DNA from: Glandiceps talaboti
Taxonomy: Eukaryota > Hemichordata > Enteropneusta > Spengelidae
Assembly: GCF_964340395.1 (NCBI RefSeq)
Contig: NC_135550.1
Coordinates: 9,200,864-9,264,863 of the forward strand
Direction: 5' to 3'
Length of the DNA: 64,000 nt
The position numbers and the translations under genes are program-made. The notes below the pieces were generated by a model. The model made no database searches, was not told the DNA's origin, and saw only the letters and a program-made list of their open reading frames with translations. Of the stretch, positions 35,661-48,239 are shown one piece after another; the stretch's first letter is position 1, and every line of letters begins with the position of its first letter.

Positions 35661-37059
35661 GTTGTAACACCCATGAGGAAAACCTGGGATTTAAACTCAG
35701 ATGAACACATGTATTATTAAACTTTGCATATAAGCCATGGTTGATCAAAGGTAAAATCAAATAGTAATTTAATCCTTCAAATTTAATGTGGTTTTATCGA
35801 TGACAAAAAAAATGAATCCAGTATTAAACACTACAAAGTGATTGAGAAGAACTGAGAATGACTTGCACACAAAAAGAAGAATTCTAAAAAGACCACGAAA
35901 TCAATCAGACAGTGTGCTCCAGATGGTGAATAATAGCATAATCAACTCACACAGAATTGATATCAATGAGCCTCTCCTACAAATCATGCGAAATTAAGGC
36001 TTTACATCTTTATCTCATCAGATTGATATAACAGAAATGGCCACTGGCAAAATTCAGATGAATTCTCCACACATCAGAGATTGAGGTCGCGTCTCCTTGA
36101 CTCCAGTGGAAAACACCCAGAGATGAAATTGAGAAGTGTGTCCAACATTTGACAAGATAAGACTATGATGTGGGTGTGGAAAAAAGGTCGTTCAACCTTG
36201 TTCTAACACAAGTTCAATGACACAGCAATACGGCTGCCTTTAATGATTTTAATGATTTTTTTTTTTGTTCGATTATGTTATATACTATAAAAGAAATATG
36301 GTACCACCTGCAGCAAGCTAATCAGAAACATGACACGGACATATTTTGTATTGAAAAGCTGCCAACAGTTGGCTTTTTAATATCAATATATTGCTTTTTT
36401 AGCTCAATTCAGGTTCCAGTAGTTTTTTTTTAATGTGCTTTGTTATTTTTGTTTCATTACTGGTAATTTCTGGCTGTATGTTCAATATTTCATTTTGTGC
36501 GCAGACTACAATATCATAGTATGTACATATGCTTGTTTAATGAATCGTGAATCAATAATATTCAGACTTAACATGCAATAAGGGTATCAAATCAAACAGA
36601 GGGAATAAAATATTACCCCGTATCAGGCAATATATATAACTCACATGAGTCAGAACTACATGTCACGCCATTGGATTCAGATTGGAAAATTTTTCAATAA
36701 TTTCATGAAAGTGAGACTGTTTGAAGCATGGCTATAATAAATTGACACCAACATTTTTTAGATTTGATAAAAAATTTTAGGACTTTTTTATGATTTGATA
36801 AATTATTTACAAATTGTGATGAAAATTTGATAACGTTCACTTTCAGTAACACCATATTTAACAGTTGTTCATAAAGCAATATAACGAAAGGTCTGATATT
36901 ATTATGATAGTGGAATAATAATTGAATGATTGTCACGTGTTTTTTTTTATCCATGGAGTCAAATAATCACAAGAGGACATCTAGTTGTATATCTTGTTAA
37001 TCTCTTGAGTGCAAGTCACAAAAGGTCGTTTACCCAGTTTAAAAAGACTCCTGAAAACT
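35661..37059. other. Gene-free stretch
   Basis: No exon or clear repeat family seen. Frames at 36703-36954 and 36930-37118 have no splice context. Confidence 0.4.
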
Positions 37060-37315
37060 GTCATTGTACAGCCACAATTACAAAAGTGTTAAGATTTATT
37101 CTACAACCAAAATCATAAAAGTGTTGAGTTTAAAATTGCTGTAATTGGATAGCCTACATTAAAATAGTGTTGCGTTTAAAATGGCAGTAATGGTACAGCC
37201 AAAATTCAAAGTGTTGGGAATTATTCTACAGCCAAAATCATAATAGTGTTGAGTTTAAAATTGCTGTAATTCTACAGCCAAAATTATAATAGTGTTAGAG
37301 TTCGAAATTGCTGTG
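37060..37315 (+). repeat. ~48 bp tandem repeat, about 5-6 copies
   Basis: Consensus TAATTCTACAGCCAAAATCA then TAATAGTGTTGAGTTTAAAA and TTGCTG, with copies diverging at the left end. Confidence 0.8.
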
Positions 37316-38035
37316 ATTTTTATACAAATATGTACATTTGCCATGTCACAAACTTTTTTTATATCAATCATATTATATCAGGCCATCAAAGTTAATTAAT
37401 TACTAAACTAATTAAAGAAAGGTTACTTTGCATAATTTTGTTGTTGATAAATCCACGGCTGGATGTGGCTCTATAAATACGACATGTTTGATCACTAAAG
37501 CCTACACTATTGTAAGTTCAGCTGTATATTTGTACTCCTTGGCCATGCCCTTGAAAACTGACAATATCCACAGTTCACTTTATCCATGGAAGTGTAATTA
37601 CAGTCTATACATATGTGTTTGGTGTCTCCCTCTGGAACACACCAAAATGAGTATTTTGTCAAGTTCACTGTGTTGGTAACACAAGTTTAGTAAACCTTGA
37701 TGTCTTGTATGATGGATGGTTTCACTAAGTGAAGAATTCCCTAGATAACTAAGGTTATCAAATATCCTCAGCTTGGTTTTCAACTTCAATGATTTCTAGA
37801 TACAACGCCTAATGCGTGTTCTGTATTTACCACGCTGGCTTGCACAAAAAAGAAAACACTATACTATGATGTTTGACTTGAATGTCTTCCCGATTAAATA
37901 GTTACAGACAGTGAAATGTGGCTGACAGTGCATGAATATATAAAACTTATAGCAAATTACAGGTAGAGTGTCAGTGTATCTGAGAACTGTCACAGGTGTG
38001 TCTTATACTTGTTTTTTTTTACACTATGACAGCTG
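37316..38035. other. Gene-free stretch
   Basis: No exon supported. The frames at 37428-37679 and 37598-37789 overlap on opposite strands and have no splice context. Confidence 0.4.
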
Positions 38036-38870
38036 TACAGTTGTTATGTGGTTGTATGGTACTAGCTGTATAGCTGTATGGTACTAGCTATGGTACGGTA
38101 CTAGCTGTATAGTTGTATGGTACTAGCTGTGTGGTTGTATGGTAGCTGTGTGGTTGTATGGTACTAGCTATAGTGGTATGGTACTAGTTATGTGGTTGTA
38201 TAGTACTAGCTATAGTGGTATGGTACTAGCTGTGTGGTTGTATGGTACTAGCTGTGTGGTTGTATGGTAGCTGTGTGGTTGTATGGTACTACCTGTGTGG
38301 TTGTATGGTACTAGCTGTAGTGGTATGGTACTAGTTATGTGGTTGTATGGTACTAGCTATGTGGTTGTATGGTACTAGCTATGTGGTTGTATGGTACTAG
38401 CTGTGTGGTTGTATGGTACTAGTTATGTGGTTGTATGGTACTAGCTATAGTGGTATGGCACTAGCTGTGTGGTTGTATGGTACTAGTTATGTGGTTGTAT
38501 GGTACTAGCTATAGTGGTATGGTACTAGCTGTGTGGTTGTATGGTACTAGTTATGTGGTTGTATGGTACTAGCTATAGTGGTATGGTACTAGCTGTGTGG
38601 GTGTATGGTAGCTGTGTGGTTGCATGGTACTAGCTGTGTTGTTGTATGGTAGCTGTGTGGTTGTATGGTAGCTGTGTTGTTGTATGGTAGCTGTGTGGTT
38701 GTATGGTACTAGCTGTGTGGTTGTATGGTACTAGCTGTGTGGTTGTATGGTACTAGCTGTAGTGGTTGTATGGTACTAGCTGTGTGGTTTTATGGTACTA
38801 GCTGTGTGGTTGTATGGTAGCTGTGTGGTTGTATGGTAGGTGTATGGTTGTACAATGTATGACAGCTGTG
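38036..38870 (+). repeat. ~22 bp minisatellite (GGTTGTATGGTACTAGCTGTGT)
   Basis: About 35-40 copies of a unit close to GGTTGTATGGTACTAGCTGT plus GT. Shorter variants lacking ACTAGC-type bases (GGTTGTATGGTAGCTGTGT) and a CTATAGTGGTATGG variant are interleaved in blocks. The array decays gradually after 38870 into TAGCTCTATGGTA-like sequence up to about 39310. Confidence 0.9.
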
Positions 38871-39310
38871 TAGCAGCTATGTACACCCAGTGATAGCTGT
38901 ACGGTAGCTGTATGGTCTGGTTGTGTGACAACTGTGTGGCAGCTATGTGGTTATAGTGACATCTATATGGTAGCTATAATCAAGTGACACCTGTATGGTA
39001 GCTACGTGGTTGTATGGCAGCTCTGTGGTAGCTCTGTGGTTATATAATGACAGCTGTATGGTAGCTACATATGTGGCTGTATGGTAGCTTTGTGGTTGGT
39101 TGTATGACAACTATGTATATAGTTGTAATGTGGTTCAGTGATAGCTCTATGGTAGGCTAGTGGCTGTCTAACAGCTCTATAAACACCTCTACATTTGCAT
39201 TCTGTATACGTTGCATCGAACGACAGATCTATGGTGGATATGTGGTTATACAAAGCTCTATATAGTATCCCAGTGGTTGTATGACAGCTCTGCAATATAG
39301 CAGCTCTATA
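38871..39310. repeat. Decayed margin of the 22 bp minisatellite
   Basis: Scattered ACAGCTGTATGGTAGCTA-like motifs continue the theme of the array at lower density. This looks like an older edge of the same satellite. The frame at 39065-39295 (-) is derived from it. Confidence 0.6.
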
Positions 39311-40716
39311 GTTGTTACACCATGTGACACGTCTAGAGTTGTTATGTGGTCATATAACCTAAATATGAGTGTAAGAAATCATTCCTAGCACTGCTAGCGA
39401 CTGTACTTATCTTATCTACTTCATCTCAATATTAACAAACTATAGAATTATAAAGGGTATGAATGAAGTTTAGAAGTTTTAAACTGAGTCAGCGTTGAAG
39501 GGCATTACCAATAAACCCACAAGATGGCCACAATATGTACTATTCAGAGTGTCATATGGACTTAACAATTGAGTACACAAATGATGGTACCGTTCGTTCA
39601 TCTAAAATCATTCATACTCATTTGTCAAGTACAGATGCAATCTATCAATCAATCTTACACTTCAAACATCAAGGTTTTTGACCTTGAGGCATGAATTTCC
39701 ATTACAGAGTCAAGTGTATAATTGCTATGCACGCTCACACACACTACACACATTATGTCTTGCTAGGATTTTGAGATGTTCTCTTGACTTTTAATAATAA
39801 AGTTACACTTGGTGTTCTATTAGTTTAGTTCTTGGATTGGCATGCTAAGCTTTGGGTGTGGAATAACAGTTCTTGCATTATTATTATTACTGGTGTATGA
39901 ATGTATTATGCTTTTAAATAGGCAAAACTTTCAAAATTTCCTCTTTATGTATCCAGAAATCTTTGTGAGATGTTTTATAATACTTGCACTATTCTAAATA
40001 TGGTATGGCAATGTGTGGTTTTAAGTGTGTGATGGAAATATCTAGTATCTTGACTTACATTCTGTTTTATTCCACTAGTAGTTTTTTGTGTACAAACATA
40101 TCTAACACCCCCCCCCCCCCCCCTTCATCCCCAGTGGGAGATTGAATATTAAGGCTGGGGTAATATTTGTTACTTGTAGCTAGCTGACATACATCTAATA
40201 CATTGAATGTATTTACTTTGGCATCCAACAATTTTTGCTGAAAGACAACTTTTCACCTTTTGACCCCACTTTAGTTTAGTGGATAAAATCTTTTTTGCCT
40301 CAAACAGTATACATATATGACTATTGGTACACCAGTTTTTTGTGAGTAAATGCACTGATTTGAAATAAATCTACCTTTTGATTATTCAGAGTATATGTGA
40401 AAGTGATTCCATTTTCACACTGGATTTGGCACATTTTTTTTTCAACTAAAATAAGTTAAAATAAGTTCAGAGTCAAAATAAATGCCCTCACAGTATTAAA
40501 TGAAAAATGTTCTTTCCAACTACAATATCGAAAAGAGCATATTTAAGTTAATACTGTCAAAAATTGTATATCTGCCAAAATGCTCTCTCGAGCCAAAATG
40601 TGAGCCACTGTTGGTAGTCAAAAATTGGTAATGTACTGTGTTGAGAGTTATTATAGCTTAAACATTGAAAAGAGGCACAGAAGCAGTCATGTCAAATTAA
40701 AACATTGTCGTATCAT
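39311..40716. other. Gene-free stretch
   Basis: Contains a 16-base C-run at 40108-40123. No exon supported. The frame at 40170-40355 (-) lacks splice borders. Confidence 0.4.
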
Positions 40717-40926
40717 ATGTGCGGAGAGTTAAAGCGACAAATGAAATCTTCATCTGATTCCGAGGATTACGAGTCATTTAATTGCATATTAGACAGGCTA
40801 GACAGCAGGGATCCAATAAACCTGTTATTAACATACTCAGCTGTGAGACGGTCAAGGTATTCTGGTGTGTTAGCCAATATTGAAAATGGACTTGCACAAA
40901 AGAAACTGATAAATGCAAAGTCATAA
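40717..40926 (+). CDS. Candidate small ORF or exon, unidentified
   Basis: Encodes 69 residues from ATG at 40717 to TAA at 40924-40926. The N-terminal part is an acidic serine-rich segment (MKSSSDSEDYES), followed by a helical-looking stretch with DRLDSRDPINLLLTYSAVRR. First codon positions are rich in A/G and the composition looks like a real protein, but the length is unremarkable by chance. AG-GTATTC after residues AVRRSR could be a splice donor, which would make this part of a longer protein. No homologue is recognised and no neighbouring exon was found. Confidence 0.25.
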   Translation: MCGELKRQMKSSSDSEDYESFNCILDRLDSRDPINLLLTYSAVRRSRYSGVLANIENGLAQKKLINAKS

Positions 40927-41424
40927 CATTGGAAAGTCTGTTTCAAAATTGATCTGAACACAAAAGCCCACAGCTTGTACGTACATAGAATTCTCGGAAA
41001 GAATTAAATGTATGAGAGATAAGTTTACCATATGCCTTAGGCTTAAAACATATTGTGTAACATTAACAGAGCAAATTAAAAATCTAATTAACATATCACT
41101 CGGCATATATTTTTTTCATATTTATGATGACAAATTTCATATTTGTATGGATATATCATACCGATATCACTGGATATTTCTAGATTCGGGTTCCCTATTT
41201 TAAAAAAATCACAAAACAGAAATGTGAGACACAGGCACAGAATGAATCGACAGCATATTAGACACAAATCACGTGACAACAGTCAAGACTTTTTGAGAAA
41301 AGTAAAATTGTTTCCAAAACCTTTTCTTCTGACAGAAGTTTTGAATATGTATTTATAAACAACACAGTTTGATGGATAGTTTTGGCAAAAATTAAACACG
41401 ACACACAAGAAAGGTAAGGATAGT

Positions 41425-41700
41425 GCACTAATTTCTGACAGCAATTTTAGGCGGGAAAGACAAATTTCCATTTTCTGAAAAGCACAGACAATGGGATGAG
41501 TTCTGACAAAAGTTTTGACCTGGAAAATATTTGATTAGTAAGTTTTCATTCTTTTCGGAAGCAAAAAAAAAATGCCTGATTTCTGACAGATGTTTTTAGT
41601 GAGAAACTACAAACTGGCACATTTTCCATGTCTTGACAAGCACAGATAATAGAACGATTACTGACAAAAGTTTTGAGCGGGAAAATATTTACAGTAATAG
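41425..41700. repeat. Degenerate ~70-80 bp repeat with GCGGGAAAAT motifs
   Basis: TTCTGACA-AA-TTTTGA-C-GGAAAAT-TT recurs near 41440, 41505, 41584 and 41663. The inverse (TTTTCCCGCC-AAA-TTTTG) matches the array at 18425-19010, so the two are related in opposite orientation. Confidence 0.55.
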
Positions 41701-42541
41701 ACAGGCAGTGACGAAAATGAACTAAAATGTTAAACACAACTTTTGAATGACAAAATATCACAGATGAAGGAAAAATGTACAGAAAAAGCATCTATGCATT
41801 TTGAATTGGTTTATATAGAGGATGAAAAGCTTGTAGGTCATTGAACCATTTGATTGACTGCTTTATACAAGTGATATGATGGAGAAAAAATTTCCTGTCA
41901 ATAACACTGCATGTAATCAATCTCCACTCCTAGTGTGTTTCTTTGTGAGAAGCAAGATCAATAATTCTCTAAACATAACACACAATCCTTGAAAATGGCG
42001 GGAGTTTCTTTACAGCCTACTGATCTAGAATAGTTTTTCCAACATCACTCCATTTAGCTATTGAAATGGAGACACAGCTTACACACATGATTAGAATGGA
42101 GTCAACGCCCTTGAAAAGTGAAAAAGTGTACCTCTCCCCGGGGGGATTGATTCTTTTAAAGTGCGTATTGATTTTCGAACAAAAATCTTGTGTGCAGTTG
42201 TTGAGGAAAAAAAAACAAACTGCAGCTTGAGCCGAAGTGGATTAAAACAGATGAGAGTGTAGTGATGCTTCAGTAATGATAGATGTTAGCCTGACACATA
42301 CAGATTTGGCAATTAAAATAACGACAACAACAATTAGAGATGATGACAGAAATGATGATAAATGGATGATAATGATGATGTAGAATGGCCGACTCAGGCT
42401 ATAAGGAAGAACAACACAGGTGCTGTCGGTGAACTTGAAAGATACGAGATTTAGATGGACGGATGGATGAATGGATGGATGGAGTAGAACAACACATGAT
42501 AGAGGCAGGCAGGCAGGCAGGCAGACAGGTTTTCTGCTAAC
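41701..42541. other. Gene-free stretch with microsatellites
   Basis: This flank lies just 3' of the terminal exon on the minus strand. It holds an (ATGG)n-type run at 42454-42483 and a (GGCA)n run at 42503-42524. It has no exon. Confidence 0.5.
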
Positions 42542-42547
42542 TTTATT
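42542..42547 (-). promoter_or_regulatory. AATAAA polyadenylation signal abutting the stop codon
   Basis: On the minus strand the canonical AATAAA hexamer begins at the base directly after the TAA stop of the coiled-coil gene (42548-42550). A GT/CTG-rich segment, the complement of the (GGCA)n run, follows about 20-40 bases further on. If used, the 3' UTR would be only some tens of bases long. Confidence 0.5.
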
Positions 42548-42640
42548 TTAGTCTCTTATTGCCTGGCTCTCTTCTAACTGACGTACCTTGCTTTCTAACA
42601 CATGTATCTTTTCTTCCTGTTCACTGACTGTTTTCAGAAG
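42548..42640 (-). CDS. Terminal exon of an unidentified coiled-coil protein
   Basis: Encodes the last 30 residues and a TAA stop. The acceptor is TGTCTTTCAG, preceded by a long pyrimidine run (complement of 42641-42660), and the incoming phase is 0, which matches the donor of the exon at 47707. The peptide starts LLKTVSEQEEKIHVLESK and continues VRQLEESQAIRD. Its heptads place L, V, I and L at a/d positions, typical of a parallel coiled coil or leucine zipper. Joined to the preceding exon it gives a ~45-residue coiled coil at the extreme C-terminus, probably for dimerisation. I do not recognise the family. An AATAAA hexamer directly follows the stop. Confidence 0.8.
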   Translation of the reverse strand, partial: LLKTVSEQEEKIHVLESKVRQLEESQAIRD

Positions 42641-43359
42641 CTGAAAGACAAAAAAAAAAAAAATCACAGAAAATTGTAAAAATCAAAATTTATATAAGCA
42701 AAATAATATCTTATCTGTCTATAAAATTTTGCCAAATATCTAGTTGAATATCTCGGAGACCTATGAGAATTTACTCCAAAATGTGTAATTTTCAAATCAC
42801 AGTAAATCGTAAAATCAAAATATTAATAAGTAACACAAACAATCAGTTTTTGAATCCTTCATGAATTTTGTCACATTTTTTGACTAAACTTCTGTAAAAG
42901 AATTTACTAAAAAACTTTCAAGTGTGTAATTTTCAAGTGTCTTTCTAACTTTGTGTCAACACTTTTATATCTGAATGATTCAGACAAAAGTTCCATAGTC
43001 ACATCAACTTTATCGCTACTAACTATATCTTATAGCGTCCTGTATTAATTTCTATTCTCCAGTACTTTCCACTAATAATATTTCATTGAAACAGTTTTGA
43101 TTCAAGTCCTGTATTCAGACATTTTATATTTTTCCACAAACTTATGAGTCCACTGCACTCAAAACAAAGTGATTTATAAACAAGGTATGCTAGCTAGGTC
43201 AACTTTCATGAGCTACAAAATGTAAACACATATATCACTATATCAAGTGTATATATATTTTCCAACTGTTGTTTCAACATGTCTTGCATTATGTCTTAAG
43301 CTAGGCAAATCTACAACATTCTTACAAATTTCAGCCTCATTCCAACTTTTCAAAATCTA

Positions 43360-44180
43360 CATGTTTAGACCTAATTTGCATATCAATGGTGGACATCATA
43401 ATGCCTTTAACAATTCTTCATCTAAACACCCCCAGAAACATCCCAATATAATTTCAATCCAATCAGTGAAGTAATTTTTTGGGTTTTAATTTTCTGACCA
43501 AACACTACACCTTTCAACCCTGATTTGTATATCAATGATGAGGTCATCTTGTGCAGAATTTCTGTTGGAAACATCCAAGCCAAATTTCAAAGTGATCTAC
43601 CTTGTAGTTTTTTTGAGTTTGAATTCTGACCAAAAATCACTTTAAAAAAAAAATCTAATTTGCATATCATGAATCAGCCTTTACACCTTGTCTTGATATA
43701 AATCTTCATATAGACATCCTTAGAAGCATCAAAATCAACCTTCAAACCATTCTGTACTTTTTAAAAAATATTTTTGATCTAAAATTACACCTTTTTCAGT
43801 CAAATTTTGCAATTATGTTTAATATAAATCATTTTTAGATCTAATTTAAAAGGATCAACCTGCCTTTAATAGTCAAGTCATCATTTAGACACCCCTAGAC
43901 ACATCCTGACCAAATATTAGACATCACAACCCAACAGTTTTAGAAGTGAACTGTTTAGACCAAACCACTTTTTAAAACTTATTTTCATATCTCTGATTAC
44001 ATTAAAAAATTTCTACCTGATTTCCCAAGTCATTTTATTTTACCAGGGTCCCAAAAACAAAACCCTAGACATACCCTGACCAAATATTGAACATCATCAG
44101 CCTACCAGTTTTAGAATTGAACTTTTAAATAACTTTTTGAAACTTATTTTCATATCATTGATCTATATACAAATACATGT
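43360..44180. repeat. Degenerate ~150 bp tandem array, about 5 copies
   Basis: CCTAATTTGCATATCAATG-TGG and variants recur near 43367, 43519, 43656, 43978 and 44142. Each is followed by TCTAAACACCCCCAGAAACATCC-type and CCAAATTTCAAA-type segments, then GTTTTAATTTTCTGACCAAA. Divergence is high in the middle copies. Confidence 0.65.
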
Positions 44181-45629
44181 ATATAATAAAATCTACCTCA
44201 GTCCCCCCCCCCCCCAAGTTATTTTATTAGGGTTTTGTAACAAACATTTGGTCACTGTAAGGAAACCACACCAGTTTACCTGCTCCACCCCTTTCTGTTA
44301 CCAGGGTTCCAAAGCCTTGCTAAAAATATTGTTTATACAACAAATCAACATTGTAAAACCATGAAGGGTCTTTTGCCATAAAAACTAGCCTAATTCACTC
44401 CTTATCTAATTTATTGCATCATTTTATAGAACACGTTCCTAAAATTGATGTGTTTTTATTATACTGTATGCATATGAGACTGTTTGTATTTAGAACGGAT
44501 CAAGAGGGGATCACGGCACTACAGGATAATTTATGTGAATGCTAGTAATCCTAATTATTTACACTGTGGCTACTTTACTACCATGCACATGGCAACATCA
44601 TATTCAGTCCGACAAATATTTGTATATATTAGCTCGTTTGACACGAACTTATTTCACATTCTTATTTTCATCATTTCCATAGAAAGAGCTGTGACAAAGC
44701 CTACTGATTTTGTGTAATGGAACTGTAGGTTCGGTAGTGATATAGGCATGGTAACCATCCGTCCGTCTGTCAGTCTGTGTAGATGTGTGTAAACAACATA
44801 AAGTCAAAACCTCTAGATCAATTATTTACAGTGTTACCAAGTAGTAGAACTGCTACTCTTGTTGTTATTGGCAAATTAAGGTATTGACAGTTCATTTCAC
44901 ATCTTCCTAAAAACCACCAAATCTCTTTTTCAGGAGATGCACAGACCTTACAAAATCTGTCCTTTCCATCAAGTTGAACATACATAATCTGACAAGACAA
45001 TGTGTACAGACTGTGTACTTTTAATAATATTCAGAGACAATTGTCTTTTTGGAAAATTTTATAGTTCACAAATAAGGCTTTTTAGACCATAAATAACTGG
45101 GGACAGAATAATAAAGGACTCTATTTCAGACTCTCCAAGTACACCCAGAACTACATTTTACTTTTCAGATCAATGGTCTACAAAACATAAACAAGGGATG
45201 GCATATATACATGGAGAAAAGCACGAGAAATATACCCCATCTCTCCTAAAGTTATGAGCAACGTCAGAACATTGTAATCCTTCAAATTTAAGGTGCACAA
45301 TGTTCAGACATTCAATGCTGCTGCCATGAGCCTTTGTAGTGGAGAAAATTCACTGCTCCATTGTTGATTGAAAACTTGGAAACAACAGGAAATCATGGCA
45401 ACAAAATACACTATAGCAGTGCATGAATATATTCTCTATAGCCTGATCAACATCAAATAGTGCCCTTTAGTCAAATTAATAATCTGTACAATCATAAATA
45501 AATACTATCATATAAGATTATTTTTTAAAGATTAAAACATGTTTCCGAGTTCGAAAAACTGTTGGTGTGACTATCATGATGCAAAAATCCTGCCATCCTG
45601 ACAAGAAGGGAGAGGAACAGTACTGTACC

Positions 45630-45810
45630 ATTTTTCGCAATTTCACTCACTACGTACACCATCTAAATCCCTGGTGTACATGTGTATAGCATATATCATA
45701 TTTTGTGCACACTGAAAGACGTATCATACCACTATCCGCAATTTCCCTCTCTACGTACAGTACACTGGGTAAATCCCATATCATATTTTGTGCACACTTT
45801 CTCGATTTCT
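45630..45810. repeat. Two-copy duplication, ~95 bp
   Basis: CGCAATTTC-CTC-CTACGTACA, then the TAAATCCC block, then CATATCATATTTTGTGCACAC occur at 45636-45712 and again at 45730-45800. The 128-codon minus-strand frame here (45650-46036) runs across it. Confidence 0.6.
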
Positions 45811-45929
45811 CAGCCTGGGGTCTGGATTTATTGCTTACAATAATGGGTTTTTTTTTTGATGAATTATAGATGTTGACATCAATGACTACCAGGTCGGTAG
45901 TAGCAAAAATATTAGCACTGGCTTTGACC

Positions 45930-46560
45930 TTGACCTTTGCTCTATGACCCATTAATCCTTTCATTTTTTGAAAGTTATCTTTTGATCTTCTCACCATGTA
46001 GATATCAAAATGATCTGAGAATGAGGTACTTTGCATTTCAAAGAAATAATTGTATTTTTAATATCTTGATTCAGGGTCAGTGTCATTCAGATCAGGTTTC
46101 ATATTCAACGTTCTCACCATGTACCACAGGGTAATAATAATCCAAGATGGGGTACATTTTGCATATGAAAGAAAGTGTAGTCTGTTTGATCTTGATTGAC
46201 ATTTTTCAATCCGAATCAAAATTTACTTTATATTTTCTCTTCAACAATGTCGTGTAATTTGGCAAAACAATCTATGATATTAATCAGTTGAAAGAAACTG
46301 TCGTTTGTTTGATCTTGAATCTTGTCGATGAACTTTTATCCTTTTATTTGCTCAACATCTATTTGGCAAAATTACCCGAGACAGTGATATTTAGCATGTG
46401 AAAGAAAACTGTCATTTGTTAGATCTTGTTAATGAAATGTACTTTTTTTTTATTTTCTCAACATGTATTCGACAAACTAATCTGAGACAGTGGTATTTTG
46501 CATATGAAAGAAACTGTCGTCTCTCTATGTGAATTCGTCTGAAGGTCAATGTCATTTCCA
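45930..46560. repeat. Degenerate ~110-125 bp tandem array, about 5 copies
   Basis: GATCTGAGA-AGTGGTA-TTTGCATATGAAAGAAACTGTC and variants recur near 46010, 46140, 46265, 46375 and 46485, with GTTTGTTTGATCTTG and TTTATTTTCTCAACA-TGT segments between them. GACCTTGACCTTTGC at ~45923 is typical of dispersed invertebrate repeats of this style. Confidence 0.65.
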
Positions 46561-47224
46561 TATATGTTGTTGATTCTGGCAAAATAATCATCTCATCAAA
46601 TATCATCAGTATTACTTTAAGAACGGTGATTCTTTGACAGAAATATTACAGCAGCACTTTTTCATTCCCTTTATTGCAGGATTGAAAGACAACTTCTGGT
46701 TCGTGTAAATCAAGACAGGATGTACATGAGGCAGATTTCTGTAGTTAATACCTTATACTTTGGAAAAATCATTGAGTTTTGATACAAACATTACAAAGCA
46801 CAGGTGATCACAAAAAATATGAAAATCATTTCAAAATTTATGTACTTTTTTACAATGAAAAGTGATAAAACTGCATAACGAAATATTTGACAAAGATACA
46901 AAGATTGATAATGTCTATTTGCTTGGAAATAAGATGGTGAACAATTCTTATTTCTCATTTGGCACACAACTTTATATACAAACTTTCATGTGACAAAATC
47001 TTATTTGAAACCAAGATAAGTTTAATATGGTGATACATCCTTCCTGTTACTTTGTGACGAGTCACGACAAAAAAATATGCCACAACAAATCATATGTCCA
47101 AAACCTGATGTTTATATATTCAAATTTTATAAGCTGTTGGTCTTCTTATACATTTGTTGAGAGCTGGAGAAATGTTTGTGAAAATTTTGCAATTCTTACC
47201 TTCAGTAAGGAAAGGTTATGTTAT

Positions 47225-47227
47225 ACT

Positions 47228-47263
<36 letters not shown>

Positions 47264-47400
47264 CCTGTATGTCTGTCTGTCTGTGTCTGACATGTCTGTG
47301 GACATATCTCAAAAACTACTGCATTAATTCTGATGAAACTTGCTACACATCTTCCATATGGTAATGATAAGAAGTGCTTAGGTTTTGGGAAACAGGCATG
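47225..47400. repeat. (CTGT)n-headed dispersed repeat
   Basis: A (TCTG)n run at about 47229-47285 is followed by GGACATATCTCAAAAACTAC, ATTAATTCTGATGAAACTTG and CATATGGTAATGATAAG. The combination resembles a common class of marine-invertebrate dispersed repeats; that comparison is from memory. Confidence 0.6.
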
Positions 47401-47706
47401 AATATTAATGAGTCATTTGCATGATTACCGATTTTCAGTAAATATACTATATCTTAAGAATACATATCATGTAAAGCCTGGGGTTTTTTTGGAAGGGGGG
47501 GGGGGCATGCTTTGGTATTATGTATGTGGAAAAATTCAAGGAAAGTTTTCCAATGTACTACCCTTTATGAACACATTATCAGCTGCTAGAGTGCACCTTC
47601 ATCAGGACAGAAACATTGTCAATACTTGCATTGACAAAAACATTCAGTACCAACCTTCCAACACTACTGAACTAATTCACCTACATACATTGCACAATTC
47701 ACTCAC

Positions 47707-47943
47707 CTTGTCATTTTCCAGCGTTAAGTGATGTACTTTTGACCGTAGAAAGTCGATTTCATGATGTGTAATTTCTTTGATGGACTCTACAGAGGAACCA
47801 GTGTCCTTTAGACTCCCTAGATCCAATGGTGGTACAATCGGAATGGATTGGCTGCTAGCACAAAAACCAATGCTGCCATTATTGATATCTTGCTGGTTTT
47901 CTGAGTGTGTCTTCATTGGAATGTACTCAGCATCGTCTAACTC
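47707..47943 (-). CDS. Internal exon of an unidentified coiled-coil protein
   Basis: 237 bases, exactly 79 codons, phase 0 at both ends. The acceptor on the minus strand is TTTTGTGTCATCAG before GAGTTAGACG, and the donor is GACAAG before GTGAGT. The peptide starts ELDDAEYIPMKTHSENQQ. It has a polar then proline/serine-containing linker (SQSIPIVPPLDLGSLK) and ends with a helical HHEIDFLRSKVHHLTLENDK segment, whose heptads continue in the terminal exon at 42548. Together they form a C-terminal coiled coil. YIPM and the serine-rich linker could hold phosphorylation sites, but that is inference. Confidence 0.82.
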
Positions 47944-48239
47944 CTGATGACACAAAACAAGATGTACATAATCCATCAAACTTTATCTGTTTGTGTACTG
48001 TTTGCCATTTTGGTTCCATGACAACACTTTCTGTTCTAAATACACTGCTGAAAATTACTGACTTCATATGGAATGTCTTAAAATTGTACTCACTTTCTTT
48101 GATTTCAGAATATCATTGAATCGGTCTACATGTTTACTACAAGTTTAACTATCTTGTTACATTGAGGGGCTTTTAAAAATTAGATACTGGAAAAACTACA
48201 GTTCATTAATTGTATCGTGTTAATGAAGCCTGAAATAAA

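Larger units (their letters stand above)
42641..47706 (-). other. Last intron of the coiled-coil gene (repeat-rich)
   Basis: The intron runs from donor GTGAGT (complement of 47701-47706) to acceptor CTTTCAG. No further exon is needed, because both flanking exons are phase 0. It contains the degenerate arrays at 43360-44180 and 45930-46560, a duplication at 45630-45810 and the CTGT repeat at 47225. Open frames within it are not called. Confidence 0.6.

Noticed and set aside
45650-46036. 128-codon minus-strand frame
   Set aside because: It runs across a local ~95 bp duplication and a degenerate tandem array inside the last intron of the coiled-coil gene; one frame of this length is expected by chance.
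47408-47731. 107-codon plus-strand frame overlapping the exon at 47707
   Set aside because: It includes a GGGGGG run and overlaps the well supported minus-strand exon on the opposite strand; no plus-strand splice sites fit.
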